This document shows, one piece after another, positions 38,349 through 48,607 of a DNA stretch of 64,000 nucleotides. Below the pieces are notes generated by a model. It saw nothing but the letters and a program-made list of their open reading frames with translations. It was not told the DNA's origin and did not search any database. Position numbers and translations under genes: made by a program. The stretch covers positions 1-64,000 of the forward strand of contig CANRWO010000009.1 of NCBI GenBank assembly GCA_947643615.1, given 5' to 3'. The stretch's first letter is position 1. Each line of letters starts with the position of its first letter. This DNA is from an uncultured Lachnospiraceae bacterium. GTDB lineage: Bacteria > Bacillota > Clostridia > Lachnospirales > Lachnospiraceae.

Positions 38349-39071
38349 ATGCGTCTTGACAAATATTTATGTGAACTGAACACAGGAAGCCGGAGCCAGG
38401 TCAGGGAATTGATCAGAAAAGGCCTTGTCTCTGTAAACGGCCTGGTGGTCCGCCAGGCCGACCATAAAATAGAAGAAGAAAAGGACTGCGTGGCGGTCCG
38501 GGGAAAAGAACTGGCATACCGGAAATTTGTCTATTATATGCTGAATAAGCCTCAGGGCGTGGTTTCCGCCACCCAGGACAATACCGCAGGAACGGTGACG
38601 GAGCTGCTTGCGGCGGAGGGAAGGAAGGATTTGTTCCCTGTGGGGCGGCTGGACAAAGACACGGAGGGACTGCTGCTTTTGACCAATGACGGGGAGTTGG
38701 CGCATCGCCTTCTGTCGCCGAAAAAGCATGTGGATAAGACTTATCAGGTAACAATTGCCCACCCTCTGTCAAAACAGGATATCCTGCAGCTGGAACAGGG
38801 TGTGGATATCGGGGAAAACAGGCTGACCCTGCCGGCCAGGGTTGAGATATTGTCGGAAAATACCATTTATCTGACCATACAGGAAGGAAAGTACCATCAG
38901 GTGAAGCGGATGCTGCAGGCGGTAAATAATCAGGTGGCCGCATTAAAAAGGATACGTTTTGGGGGGATTGTTTTAGATGAAAGGCTGGCGCCGGGAGATT
39001 ACCGTCCCCTGACCCTGCAGGAGGAGAACTGCCTGCAAGAGAGTTCTGCCCAGGGAAATAAGATACAATGA
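38349..39071 (+). CDS. Pseudouridine synthase (RsuA/RluB/RluF family)
   Basis: S4 domain MRLDKYLCELNTGSRSQVRELIRKGLVSVNG; YYMLNKPQGVVSATQD; FPVGRLDKDTEGLLLLTNDGELAHRL. Confidence 0.95.
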   Translation: MRLDKYLCELNTGSRSQVRELIRKGLVSVNGLVVRQADHKIEEEKDCVAVRGKELAYRKFVYYMLNKPQGVVSATQDNTAGTVTELLAAEGRKDLFPVGRLDKDTEGLLLLTNDGELAHRLLSPKKHVDKTYQVTIAHPLSKQDILQLEQGVDIGENRLTLPARVEILSENTIYLTIQEGKYHQVKRMLQAVNNQVAALKRIRFGGIVLDERLAPGDYRPLTLQEENCLQESSAQGNKIQ

Positions 39072-39175
39072 AATGAATTTCCCCAATGATGCCTGCAGAT
39101 TTCAGTATCCAAAGCGATGCTTCATGCAGAATGCGCTTTTCGGACATGGGTTAAGACACAGGAGGTAAAAATTAC

Positions 39176-39841
39176 ATGAAAGCTGATATGTTGAGGGATA
39201 TTGATGCCATTATTTTTGATATGGACGGTTCGCTGGTGGATTCCATGTGGATGTGGCATGAGATTGATATCGAATACCTGGGCAGATACGGCATTGAACT
39301 GCCGCCGGGACTTCAGTCGAAGATTGAGGGCATGAGCTTCCATGAGACAGCGGTGTATTTTAAAGAACATTTCCCGATTCCGGACTCCCTGGAGGAGATC
39401 AAGCGGACCTGGAATGAGATGGCCTGGGATAAATATACGCATGAAGTACCGCTGAAACCCGGGATCCCTGAATTTTTAAAAGGCTGCAGGGACCGAGGGA
39501 TCAAGCTTGGCATTGCCACCAGCAACTCAAGGGAACTGGTGGAAAACATAGCGGCGGTGCACCGTTTCAGGGATTATTTTACCTGTATCGTGACAGGCTG
39601 TGATGTGGAGAGAGGGAAGCCTTCGCCGGATATCTATTTTGCAGCGGCGACAGGTTTGGGGGTGGCTTGCGGACGCTGTCTGGTGTTTGAAGACATCCTG
39701 CCCGGCATCCAGGCAGGCAAAAATGCCGGAATGAAGGTCTGTGCCGTGGAAGACGTATATTCCGCCCCGGACCGGGAGGCCAAGAAAGAACTTGCAGATT
39801 ATTATATAGAGGATTATTATGGATTTTTTGAAGAAAAATAA
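39176..39841 (+). CDS. HAD family hydrolase (beta-phosphoglucomutase-like)
   Basis: [64 protein letters not shown]. Confidence 0.93.
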   Translation: MKADMLRDIDAIIFDMDGSLVDSMWMWHEIDIEYLGRYGIELPPGLQSKIEGMSFHETAVYFKEHFPIPDSLEEIKRTWNEMAWDKYTHEVPLKPGIPEFLKGCRDRGIKLGIATSNSRELVENIAAVHRFRDYFTCIVTGCDVERGKPSPDIYFAAATGLGVACGRCLVFEDILPGIQAGKNAGMKVCAVEDVYSAPDREAKKELADYYIEDYYGFFEEK

Positions 39842-41816
39842 CGGATTTTTACCTGTGTCTCCCGAGGATATGCGGGAGAGGGGGATCCAACAGCTTGATT
39901 TTGTGTATGTGACAGGGGATGCCTATGTGGACCATCCTTCCTTCGGCCATGCCATTATCAGCCGTGTACTGGAGGCCCACGGATATTCGGTGGGGATTCT
40001 TTCCCAGCCGGACTGGAAAAGGGATGACAGTATCAGCTTACTGGGATGCCCACGGCTGGGGTTTCTCATCTCAGCGGGAAATATGGACAGCTGTGTGAAC
40101 CATTATTCCGTGTCCAGGAAAAGACGTTCCTCGGATGCCTACACTCCCGGCGGTGAAATGGGAAGGCGTCCCGACCACGCTACGGTTGTTTACGGGAATC
40201 TGATCCGCAGGACATATAAAAACATTCCTGTGATCATCGGCGGCATCGAGGCCAGTCTGCGCCGTATGGCACATTACGATTATTGGACAGACAGCTTTAA
40301 GCGTTCCGTGCTTTTGGACAGTCAGGCGGATATCATCTCATACGGGATGGGGGAGCGGTCCATTGTGGAAATTGCCGACGCACTGGCGGCAGGCATCGCG
40401 GTATCCGATATCACATTCATTCCGGGGACCGTTTACCGCACCAAAGATATCTCAGGAATATATGATGCCATAAAGCTGCCCTCCTATGAGGAAATGAAAG
40501 AAGACAAATCCCAGTATGCCAAAAGCTTTGCCATACAGAACGAAAATACGGATTTCTGCAATGGCAAAATATTGATAGAGGAGTATCCCAAGGGGATATA
40601 TGTGGTCCAGAATCCGCCCCAGCAGCCCCTTACCACGGAAGAGATGGATGATGTCTATGCCCTTCCCTATATGCGGACATATCACCCTTCTTACGAAGAA
40701 AGAGGCGGCGTCCCGGCTATTGCAGAGATCAAGTTTTCACTGATCAGCAACCGGGGGTGCTTTGGCGGATGCAGCTTCTGTGCCCTGACGTTCCATCAGG
40801 GGAGGACAGTGCAGGTCAGGAGCCATGAATCCATTCTCAAGGAAGCGGAATTGTTGATACAGGAGCCGGACTTTAAAGGATACATTCATGATGTGGGGGG
40901 GCCTACGGCGAATTTCCGGCATCCGTCCTGCCAAAAGCAGATGTCCCACGGCGTCTGCAAGAACAAACAATGCCTTTTCCCTTCACCCTGCAAGAATCTC
41001 CATGTGGATCACTCCGATTATCTGGAACTTTTGCGGAAGCTTCGGAAACTTCCTGGGGTAAAGAAGGTATTTGTGCGTTCCGGTATCCGTTTTGATTATC
41101 TGCTGGCGGATCCGGATGATACCTTTTTCAGGGAGCTGGTGGAGCATCACGTGAGCGGGCAGCTTAAGGTGGCGCCGGAACACATTTCCGACGCGGTCCT
41201 TGCCAGGATGGGAAAACCGGAAAATGCGGTTTACGAACGCTTTGTGGCAAAATACAAAAAATGGAATGCACAGATGGGCAAAAACCAGTTCCTGGTGCCA
41301 TACCTGATGTCTTCCCACCCCGGTTCTACCTTAAAAGAAGCCATAGAGCTGGCGGAGTACCTGAGGGATTTGGGATACATGCCGGAGCAGGTGCAGGATT
41401 TCTATCCCACGCCGTCCACCTTATCTACGGTCATGTACTACACGGGACTGGACCCCAGGGATATGAAGCCGGTTTATGTGTGCAGGAATCCTCATGAGAA
41501 AGCAATGCAGAGGGCATTGATACAGTACCGTAATCCGAAAAATTATGAGCTTGTCCATGAAGCGCTGACCAAAGCCGGCAGGACGGACCTCATCGGATTT
41601 GATAAAAAATGCCTGATCCGTCCCCGGAGGACGGCCAAGGAGAGGACGGCGGGAGACTACGGAAGTACTGGAGGGAAAAAGCGGCTCGGAAAGGAATTGC
41701 GCAAGGAAAGCGGTTCACAACAGAAGAGCAGTATGCGGCAGAAGAACGACACACAGTCAAATAAGATACCAAAGAAGAAAACCATACGGAACGTACATAA
41801 GAAAAAGAGTGTATGA
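39819..41816 (+). CDS. YgiQ family radical SAM protein
   Basis: [57 protein letters not shown]; basic C-terminal tail. Confidence 0.95.
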   Translation: MDFLKKNNGFLPVSPEDMRERGIQQLDFVYVTGDAYVDHPSFGHAIISRVLEAHGYSVGILSQPDWKRDDSISLLGCPRLGFLISAGNMDSCVNHYSVSRKRRSSDAYTPGGEMGRRPDHATVVYGNLIRRTYKNIPVIIGGIEASLRRMAHYDYWTDSFKRSVLLDSQADIISYGMGERSIVEIADALAAGIAVSDITFIPGTVYRTKDISGIYDAIKLPSYEEMKEDKSQYAKSFAIQNENTDFCNGKILIEEYPKGIYVVQNPPQQPLTTEEMDDVYALPYMRTYHPSYEERGGVPAIAEIKFSLISNRGCFGGCSFCALTFHQGRTVQVRSHESILKEAELLIQEPDFKGYIHDVGGPTANFRHPSCQKQMSHGVCKNKQCLFPSPCKNLHVDHSDYLELLRKLRKLPGVKKVFVRSGIRFDYLLADPDDTFFRELVEHHVSGQLKVAPEHISDAVLARMGKPENAVYERFVAKYKKWNAQMGKNQFLVPYLMSSHPGSTLKEAIELAEYLRDLGYMPEQVQDFYPTPSTLSTVMYYTGLDPRDMKPVYVCRNPHEKAMQRALIQYRNPKNYELVHEALTKAGRTDLIGFDKKCLIRPRRTAKERTAGDYGSTGGKKRLGKELRKESGSQQKSSMRQKNDTQSNKIPKKKTIRNVHKKKSV

Positions 41817-41885
41817 GACCCATGATTGGGAGGAGTGCTGTAGACATTAAATTAGATTGACTTGGCAGAAAGGAAGGAATAGGAT

Positions 41886-42659
41886 ATGAACATTGCGATT
41901 ATTACAGGGGCGTCCTCCGGTATCGGTATGGAGTTTGCCCTGCAAATGGACAGCTATTTTGTTACCATTGACGAATTTTGGCTGATCGCCAGAAACAGGG
42001 AACACTTGGAAGAGGTGGCGAAGGTATTGGACCACAAGGCCAGGATTATCGTTATGGATATCACGGATGAGAAGAAGCAGGATGCCCTGGAGGATCTGCT
42101 GATTGAGAAGAACGCTGTGGTGAGGGTGTTGGTCAATGCCGCCGGTTTCGGTGTTATGGGGCCTTTCAGTGAGCAGGAGAGGATGACGGCACAGGATATG
42201 GTACGATTAAACTGCGAGGCATTGACTGCGCTGACCCATCGCATGCTCCCCTATATGCGCAAAAACAGCAGGATCCTTCAGATGGCATCCAGTGCCGCCT
42301 TCCTGCCACAGCCGGATTTTGCGGTATATGCAGCCACAAAGGCATATGTACTGAGCTTTTCCAGAGCTTTGGGGGAGGAGCTCAGGGAGGCGGGAATTTA
42401 TGTTACAAGCGTATGCCCGGGGCCCGTGGATACCCCCTTTTTTGATATTGCAGAGAAGACGGGAACTACCCTTTCCATCAAAAAATATACTATGGTAAGC
42501 CCGGAAAAGGTAGTGGCCCTGGCATTGAAGGATTCATACCACAAGCGCTCCATGTCGGTGTGCAGCCTGCCCATCAAATGTTTGCGCTGTCTTTCAAAGA
42601 CGGTTCCCCACAGCTTTCTCTTAAAGGGGATGGGACTGTTGAAAAAGAAAGGATTATGA
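41886..42659 (+). CDS. SDR family oxidoreductase
   Basis: IAIITGASSGIGMEFALQMD; LVNAAGFGVMGPF; YAATKAYVLSFSRALGEEL. Confidence 0.95.
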   Translation: MNIAIITGASSGIGMEFALQMDSYFVTIDEFWLIARNREHLEEVAKVLDHKARIIVMDITDEKKQDALEDLLIEKNAVVRVLVNAAGFGVMGPFSEQERMTAQDMVRLNCEALTALTHRMLPYMRKNSRILQMASSAAFLPQPDFAVYAATKAYVLSFSRALGEELREAGIYVTSVCPGPVDTPFFDIAEKTGTTLSIKKYTMVSPEKVVALALKDSYHKRSMSVCSLPIKCLRCLSKTVPHSFLLKGMGLLKKKGL

Positions 42660-43246
42660 ACATGCAATTACTCAGAATATTTTCCGCAGAAAAGTACAAA
42701 GGGACTAAGGACTATATCAACACCCAGAAGAAATTTGAGATTATTCGGACACTTCTCTATTTTGCGATCTCCGTTTCTCTGTTTGCGGCAGGGTATATCC
42801 AGACGGGAAGAAAGACAAACCTGCTGACGGTGGTGGCGGTCCTCGGCTGTCTCCCTGCCAGCAAGAGCGCAGTGAATGCCATTATGTTCCTCAGGTTTAA
42901 GAGCTGCGGGGAGGAAGCCGCTGCCGGGATTGAGAAACATTGTCAGGGGCTTCATACACTTTATGATATGGTATTTACTTCCTATCAGAAGAATTATGTA
43001 GTCAGCCATCTTGCAGTCAGGGGGAATACGGTCTGTGGGTATTCCGAAAAGCCGGATTTTCCGGAGAATGATTTTTATAAGCATATTGACAATATCTTAA
43101 AGATGGACGGCTTAAAAGATGTGACGGTGAAGATTTTTACGGATTTAAAAAAATATACGGATCGCCTGGAGCAAATGAAAGAGTTGGAAACGGATGAGAG
43201 CCGGTCGGAAACCATTGCAGGCACGCTGAAAAGCGTGGTCCTGTAA
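42656..43246 (+). CDS. Conserved hypothetical membrane protein
   Basis: Two hydrophobic segments near the N-terminus; ATGA coupling to upstream SDR stop. Confidence 0.7.
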   Translation: MNMQLLRIFSAEKYKGTKDYINTQKKFEIIRTLLYFAISVSLFAAGYIQTGRKTNLLTVVAVLGCLPASKSAVNAIMFLRFKSCGEEAAAGIEKHCQGLHTLYDMVFTSYQKNYVVSHLAVRGNTVCGYSEKPDFPENDFYKHIDNILKMDGLKDVTVKIFTDLKKYTDRLEQMKELETDESRSETIAGTLKSVVL

Positions 43247-43362
43247 CGGTCAGCCTGCTGTACCGTTGGCATTTTGCCATAAATCCGGCGGCCCCGTAAG
43301 CTTTGTGGTCCTATAGGATGTGGCGCTTCCGGGAAATGTGCCGGAATGGAAACGAGGGAAAT

Positions 43363-44589
43363 ATGCAGTCAACTACCATTGGAAAGAATCAGGCGGGGCA
43401 ACGCCTGGACAAATTTTTGCATAAGTTTCTGCCCAATGCCGGATCCGGTTTCTTGTATAAGATGCTGCGGAAAAAGAACATTACCTTGAATGGCAGGAAA
43501 GCAGAAGGAGCCGAATTGCTGCGAGAGGGTGATTCCGTATGCTTTTACTTCTCGGCGGAAACCTTTGAGAAGTTTTCAGGAAGGCCCATACAGGCGGAAA
43601 GCCGGACCGCCCTTTCCGCAAGGCCGGAATTTGCCGGAAAACCGTCATGCGTTTCCCTGGGGTCGGAAGAGGCCGAATCCTTGCCGGGCGTCTCCCTGGG
43701 GTCGGAAGAGGCCGAATCCCTGCCGGGCGTTTCCCCGGGGTCGGGAGAGGCCGAATCCTTGCCGGGCGTCTCCCCGGGGTCGGAAGAGGCGGTGGCGACA
43801 AACGGCTTCTCTAATCCCCTGGCCGCAGAATACAGGAAAGCATACCGGCTGCTCAAGGGAATACAGATAGTATACGAAGACGAGCACTTCCTGTTTTTAA
43901 ATAAACCGTCTGGAATCCTGTCCCAGAAGGCAAAACCGGAGGACTGCAGCATCAATGAATGGATGATTGGTTATCTGCTGCAAGGGAACCCCTCCCTGGC
44001 AGATGAGCTTATCAGCTTCCGTCCTTCCGTCTGCAACCGTCTTGACCGGAACACCAGCGGCATTGTGCTGTGTGGAAAGACATTGGCAGGCCTGCAGTTC
44101 CTGAACCGGATTTTAAAAGAAAGACAGGTTCGGAAGTTTTACCAGACCATTTGTGTGGGCAAGCTGGAAGAGCCTGCGCAGATTCAGGGATATTTGGTGA
44201 AAGACGAGAAGAGTAACAGGGTCAGCGTGGCCTCCTCAAAACAAAAGGATTGCCCGAAACAGAATTCCATAAAGACAGGCTATATTCCCCTGAACGCCAA
44301 CGGAGGCTTCACTTACCTGGAAGTGGAACTGTTCACCGGTAAGACGCACCAGATCCGCGCCCATCTGGCCGGTATAGGCCATCCCCTGGTTGGGGATTTC
44401 AAGTATGGGAATGTTCAGGTAAACCAGAAAATGAAGCGGGAATATGGGTTGGGGCATCATCTGCTCCACGCCTGCCGGGTGGCATTCCCAAAAGTTGCAG
44501 ACGGACCGGGGGCGGCTCTCAGCCAGCGTGAATTTACTGTCCCGGAACCGGAGCAGTTTACCGCTGTGAGAAAGGCATTGGAATTGTAG
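43363..44589 (+). CDS. RluA family pseudouridine synthase with repeat insertion
   Basis: S4-like AGQRLDKFLHKFLPNAGSGFLYKMLRKKNITLNG; VCNRLDRNTSGIVLCGK; FTGKTHQIRAHLAGIGHPLVGDFKYG. Confidence 0.93.
   Translation: MQSTTIGKNQAGQRLDKFLHKFLPNAGSGFLYKMLRKKNITLNGRKAEGAELLREGDSVCFYFSAETFEKFSGRPIQAESRTALSARPEFAGKPSCVSLGSEEAESLPGVSLGSEEAESLPGVSPGSGEAESLPGVSPGSEEAVATNGFSNPLAAEYRKAYRLLKGIQIVYEDEHFLFLNKPSGILSQKAKPEDCSINEWMIGYLLQGNPSLADELISFRPSVCNRLDRNTSGIVLCGKTLAGLQFLNRILKERQVRKFYQTICVGKLEEPAQIQGYLVKDEKSNRVSVASSKQKDCPKQNSIKTGYIPLNANGGFTYLEVELFTGKTHQIRAHLAGIGHPLVGDFKYGNVQVNQKMKREYGLGHHLLHACRVAFPKVADGPGAALSQREFTVPEPEQFTAVRKALEL
43654..43800 (+). repeat. 39-bp tandem repeat encoding S(L/P)GSEEAESLPGV, 3 full copies plus partial fourth
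   Basis: Direct reading of nucleotide and protein repeats between the S4 and catalytic domains. Confidence 0.95.
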
Positions 44590-44658
44590 TGTTACACAGG
44601 CAAAAATTGAAATATATGAAACAAGTGAAAACCGGGCAGGAAAGGGATAAGATATAAT

Positions 44659-45192
44659 ATGGCAACATGGAATTCCAGAGGCCTGAGAGGCTCCACCCTG
44701 GAGGATATGATCAACCGTACAAATGAAAAATACGAGGAAGCGGGCCTAGCCCTGATCCAGAAAATCCCAACTCCCATTACACCCATCAAAATAGACAAGG
44801 AGCAACGTCACATCACCCTCGCCTATTTTGAACAGAAGAGTACCGTTGACTATATCGGGGCAGTTCAGGGGATTCCCGTGTGCTTTGACGCAAAGGAATG
44901 CGCTGCGGATACCTTTGCCCTTCAGAATATACATGAACATCAGGTAAAGTTCATGGAAAACTTTGAGAAGCAGGGGGGCATTTCTTTCTTTCTGATCTAT
45001 TACACCCATAAGGACGTCCTTTACTACCTGCCCCTGGAGATGCTGTTGTTTTTCTGGAATCGGGCACAGGGGGGAGGGCGGAAAAGCTTCCGTTACGAAG
45101 AACTGAACCCGGCCTATATCCTGCCTAAGAAACATGGTATTCTGGTTCCCTATCTGGATATGCTGCAGAGGGACTTAGAGGACAGGGATTGA
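44659..45192 (+). CDS. recU: Holliday junction resolvase RecU
   Basis: WNSRGLRGSTLEDMINRTNEKY; STVDYIGAVQGIPVCFDAKEC. Confidence 0.88.
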   Translation: MATWNSRGLRGSTLEDMINRTNEKYEEAGLALIQKIPTPITPIKIDKEQRHITLAYFEQKSTVDYIGAVQGIPVCFDAKECAADTFALQNIHEHQVKFMENFEKQGGISFFLIYYTHKDVLYYLPLEMLLFFWNRAQGGGRKSFRYEELNPAYILPKKHGILVPYLDMLQRDLEDRD

Positions 45193-45304
45193 GATAACAC
45201 CGTCCATTGGGTAGCGGACGAAACCACCATTTTAGTCTGTTCATTCCCGCATGTTTTATGTTATACTATGTTATGTGGTTTTGTTTTTCCGGCTTTTCAT
45301 GCCC

Positions 45305-45426
45305 GGATAGAAACAGATTCGGATGGAAAAAGAGCCGAATAGAAACAGGTTTGGATAGAAACAGGTTTGGATAAAAACAGGTCCGAATAAAAACAAGTTC
45401 GAACAAAACCGGATAGAAACGAGTGT
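45305..45426. repeat. Intergenic 16-bp tandem repeat (8 copies, one with 6-bp deletion)
   Basis: Consensus GGATAGAAACAGGTTT read directly. Confidence 0.93.
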
Positions 45427-45518
45427 CTAAAAGAAAGCGGCCCTGCACATGGCATGGTTAAAATGCGCAAAGGGATCTGCCCACATACACTATTATACAG
45501 TGGGGAAATGAGGAAAAT

Positions 45519-46643
45519 ATGAGCAAACGATTATTGCATACTCCCGAGGGTGTCCGGGATCTCTACGGAAAAGAATATGAGAGAAAGCTTTTTGTGGAGA
45601 AAAGACTGCATGAGAAGCTGAGGCTATACGGCTATGAGGATATCCAGACGCCCACCTTTGAATTTTTTGACGTCTTTTCAAAGGAGGTTGGAACTACCCC
45701 CAGTAAAGAACTGTATAAGTTCTTTGACAAGGAAAACAATACCCTTGTGCTGAGGCCTGATTTTACCCCGTCCATCGCCCGCTGCGCGGCTAAATATTTC
45801 TGCGGGGATCAGCTGCCCTTAAGGTTCAGCTATATGGGAAACACCTTTAATAATACATCAAGCCTTCAGGGGAAGCTTAAGGAAACGACCCAGATGGGCG
45901 CGGAGCTGATAGGCGAGCCTTCCGTGGAAGCGGACGGGGAGATGATCAGCCTGGTCATTGAAGCCCTCTTAAGCACAGGCCTGAACCGTTTCCAGGTCAG
46001 CATCGGCCAGGTGGAATATTTTAAAGGATTATGCGAGGAGGCCGGGTTGGATGAAGAGACGGAGTATGCTTTAAGAGACTGCATTTCCGGGAAAAACTAT
46101 TTTGCAACCCAGGAGCTTTTGATTGAAAGAGAAGTGGCGGAACCTTACCAGAGCAGGCTGCTCCGGGTGGCGGATATGTTCGGAAATATGTGTTCCCTGG
46201 CGGAGGCCAGGGAGATGGTAAGCAATCCCCGTTCCATCGCGGCAATCCAACGCCTTGAGAAATTGTATGAAGTGCTGGAGGCTTACGGCGTGGCGGAATA
46301 CATATCCTTTGACCTTGGAATGTTAAGCAAATATAATTATTACACAGGCGTCATTTTCAAGGCCTATACCTATGGCGTGGGGGAAGCCGTTGTAAAAGGC
46401 GGCAGGTATGACCGTCTTCTGGAACAGTTTGGCAAAAAGGCTCCCGCCGTGGGGTTCTGCGTGGTCATTGACAGCATAATGGAAGCACTCTCCAGACAGA
46501 GGGTCGAAATCCCTCTTCCAGAGGCTGCAAGGATATTGTATTATGATGGGGCAGATTACCGTGAGAAGCTGGCAATGGCCCGGAAGCTGCGGGGGGAGAA
46601 TGTAGCGGTAGCGCTGGTAAGGAAGGACGACATAAATGAGTGA
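45519..46643 (+). CDS. hisZ: ATP phosphoribosyltransferase regulatory subunit
   Basis: HisRS-like LLHTPEGVRDLYGKEYERK, LVLRPDFTPSIARCAAKYF; overlaps hisG. Confidence 0.93.
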   Translation: MSKRLLHTPEGVRDLYGKEYERKLFVEKRLHEKLRLYGYEDIQTPTFEFFDVFSKEVGTTPSKELYKFFDKENNTLVLRPDFTPSIARCAAKYFCGDQLPLRFSYMGNTFNNTSSLQGKLKETTQMGAELIGEPSVEADGEMISLVIEALLSTGLNRFQVSIGQVEYFKGLCEEAGLDEETEYALRDCISGKNYFATQELLIEREVAEPYQSRLLRVADMFGNMCSLAEAREMVSNPRSIAAIQRLEKLYEVLEAYGVAEYISFDLGMLSKYNYYTGVIFKAYTYGVGEAVVKGGRYDRLLEQFGKKAPAVGFCVVIDSIMEALSRQRVEIPLPEAARILYYDGADYREKLAMARKLRGENVAVALVRKDDINE

Positions 46644-47286
46644 CTATAGGTATCTGACCTTTGCCTTGGGCAAAGGAAGGCTGGCAAATAAGACAATGGA
46701 ATTATTTGAAGAGATCGGGATTACCTGTGAGGAGATGAAGGACAAAAGCTCCCGGAAACTGATCTTTGTCAACGAAGAGCTGAAGCTCCGCTTCTTTCTG
46801 TCCAAAGGGCCGGACGTGCCCACCTATGTGGAATACGGCGCGGCAGATATTGGCATTGTGGGAAGGGATACTATTCTGGAGGAGAACCGGAATGTCTATG
46901 AGGTGCTGGATTTGGGTTATGGGAGGTGCCGCATGTGCGTCTGCGGTCCGGCCTCAGCCAGGGAGCTTCTGCAGCACCATGAAAGGATCCGGGTAGCCAG
47001 TAAATATCCCAACATTGCCAGGGACTATTTCTATGATAAGAAGCATCAAACCGTGGACATCATTAAGCTTAACGGTTCCGTTGAACTGGGACCTCTGGTA
47101 GAGTTGTCCGACGTGATCGTGGATATTGTGGAAACAGGTTCCACCTTAAAGGAGAACGGCCTTGAGGTACTGGAGGAGGTCTGCCCGCTGTCCGCCAGGA
47201 TGATCGTGAACCCAGTGAGTATGCAGATGGAGACGGAGCGCATCAAGGATTTGGTAAATAGGCTGCGCAGGCGTTTGTCTTCTTAA
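46636..47286 (+). CDS. hisG: ATP phosphoribosyltransferase (short form)
   Basis: YLTFALGKGRLANKTMELFEEIGI; DIGIVGRDTILEE; DVIVDIVETGSTLKENGL. Confidence 0.97.
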   Translation: MSDYRYLTFALGKGRLANKTMELFEEIGITCEEMKDKSSRKLIFVNEELKLRFFLSKGPDVPTYVEYGAADIGIVGRDTILEENRNVYEVLDLGYGRCRMCVCGPASARELLQHHERIRVASKYPNIARDYFYDKKHQTVDIIKLNGSVELGPLVELSDVIVDIVETGSTLKENGLEVLEEVCPLSARMIVNPVSMQMETERIKDLVNRLRRRLSS

Positions 47287-47337
47287 ACGGTACATATTGC
47301 GCGGAAAACTGCCTGTAGAAATTCGGGAGGACAATCA

Positions 47338-48027
47338 ATGAAGAGCTTGCTTGAGACTACCATGAATACCAGAAGATTGGGACGGCCCGGAACCATACAG
47401 GGTGGGTTGCTTCGGAGCGATGAGATTAAGCATCCCAACGAAAGGGACATCCGATATCTGCTGGACAGTCAGATCACTACCATCATTGATATGCGCGGGA
47501 AAGCTGACGTGGCCAGGTTCCCCAGTCCGTTTGCGTCCAGGCAAGACTTTGATTATCATAACATTGCTATAGAAGAAGGCAGCAGCGTGCCGGAATCGGT
47601 GGCCGCAGTCCCGGGCAGCTATTTGGAGATTGCCGGTTCTGCCAATATGGCCCATGTGTTCCGGTGCATTGCCAATGCGCCCAGGGGGGCGCTGTTCCAT
47701 TGTGCGGCGGGAAAGGACCGGACGGGAGTGGTTTCCGCCATCCTGCTCATGTTTGCAGGCGCGGGTCAGGAAGAGATTGTTGAAGATTACATGCTGACAA
47801 AAGAGTATAACCGAAGAAGGTTTGCGCTGGTACGGAAGAACTGTCCCCATATCGACATCAATATCATCATACCCAGGGAAGAGTATATGGTGCATTTCCT
47901 GCAGTTATTCCGTCACAGGTATGGCTGTGTGCAGTCCTATTTCCAGGCCATAGGCCTTGCGCCGGAGGAAACAGGGTTACTGGAAAGAAAATTGCAATAC
48001 CTATCTCCAGATAAGCCGCAAAAATAA
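47338..48027 (+). CDS. Tyrosine/serine protein phosphatase
   Basis: CX5R signature FHCAAGKDRTGVVSAILL. Confidence 0.88.
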   Translation: MKSLLETTMNTRRLGRPGTIQGGLLRSDEIKHPNERDIRYLLDSQITTIIDMRGKADVARFPSPFASRQDFDYHNIAIEEGSSVPESVAAVPGSYLEIAGSANMAHVFRCIANAPRGALFHCAAGKDRTGVVSAILLMFAGAGQEEIVEDYMLTKEYNRRRFALVRKNCPHIDINIIIPREEYMVHFLQLFRHRYGCVQSYFQAIGLAPEETGLLERKLQYLSPDKPQK

Positions 48028-48118
48028 CGATTGTAAAGGTATGCATATAAAGGGCACAAGGCAGAAAAATTATTGCAGCAGAAACGGAAAGACAGAAACA
48101 GAAAGGATAATAGCGGCA

Positions 48119-48607
48119 ATGAAGCTCATCATTACAGACCTGGAAAATTTTAATATTGCGGTAGAAGGAGAATATAAGCTTATCAATCCCCACGGGGAGG
48201 TCCATCCCTGCATCGGCTGCTTTGGCTGCTGGGTCAGGACGCCGGGGAAATGTGTGATCCGTGACGGTTACGAGGGCACGGGGATAGAAATGGGAAAATG
48301 CAGTGAGCTTATATTTATCAGCAAGTGTTGTTACGGCGGCTTAAGTCCTTTCATAAAGACCGTGCAGGACAGGGCGATCTCTTACATACATCCCGATTTT
48401 GTCCTGCGTAAAGGTGAGATGCATCACAAGCGCAGGTATCAAAATATCATTTCCCTGTCCGCATATTTCTATGGGGAGAATATAACGGAACAGGAAAAGG
48501 AGACCGCCCGGAATATCCTGGAAGCAAACGCCGACAACTATGACGGGACGGTAAAGACGGTCTGTTTTTATCAAACGGCAGAGGAGCTGGAGGACATACG
48601 TTTATGA
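48119..48607 (+). CDS. Flavodoxin-fold / FMN reductase-like protein with Cys cluster
   Basis: PCIGCFGCWVRTPGKCVIRDGYEG; lacks N-terminal flavin-loop NGSP motif. Confidence 0.7.
   Translation: MKLIITDLENFNIAVEGEYKLINPHGEVHPCIGCFGCWVRTPGKCVIRDGYEGTGIEMGKCSELIFISKCCYGGLSPFIKTVQDRAISYIHPDFVLRKGEMHHKRRYQNIISLSAYFYGENITEQEKETARNILEANADNYDGTVKTVCFYQTAEELEDIRL

Noticed and set aside
45305-45426. Possible CRISPR array (ATAGAAAC-like repeat ends)
   Set aside because: The 16-bp units are contiguous with no spacers, and no cas genes are in the window; better called a tandem repeat.
45266-45448. 60-aa antisense ORF (FYPNLFLSKPVSIRLFFHPNLFLSG)
   Set aside because: Translation of the 16-bp non-coding repeat; the unit is not a multiple of 3 and there is no RBS support.
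45193-45518. T-box or histidine-responsive riboswitch upstream of hisZ
   Set aside because: No T-box core sequence or antiterminator-like pairing could be recognised; only the 16-bp repeat stands out.
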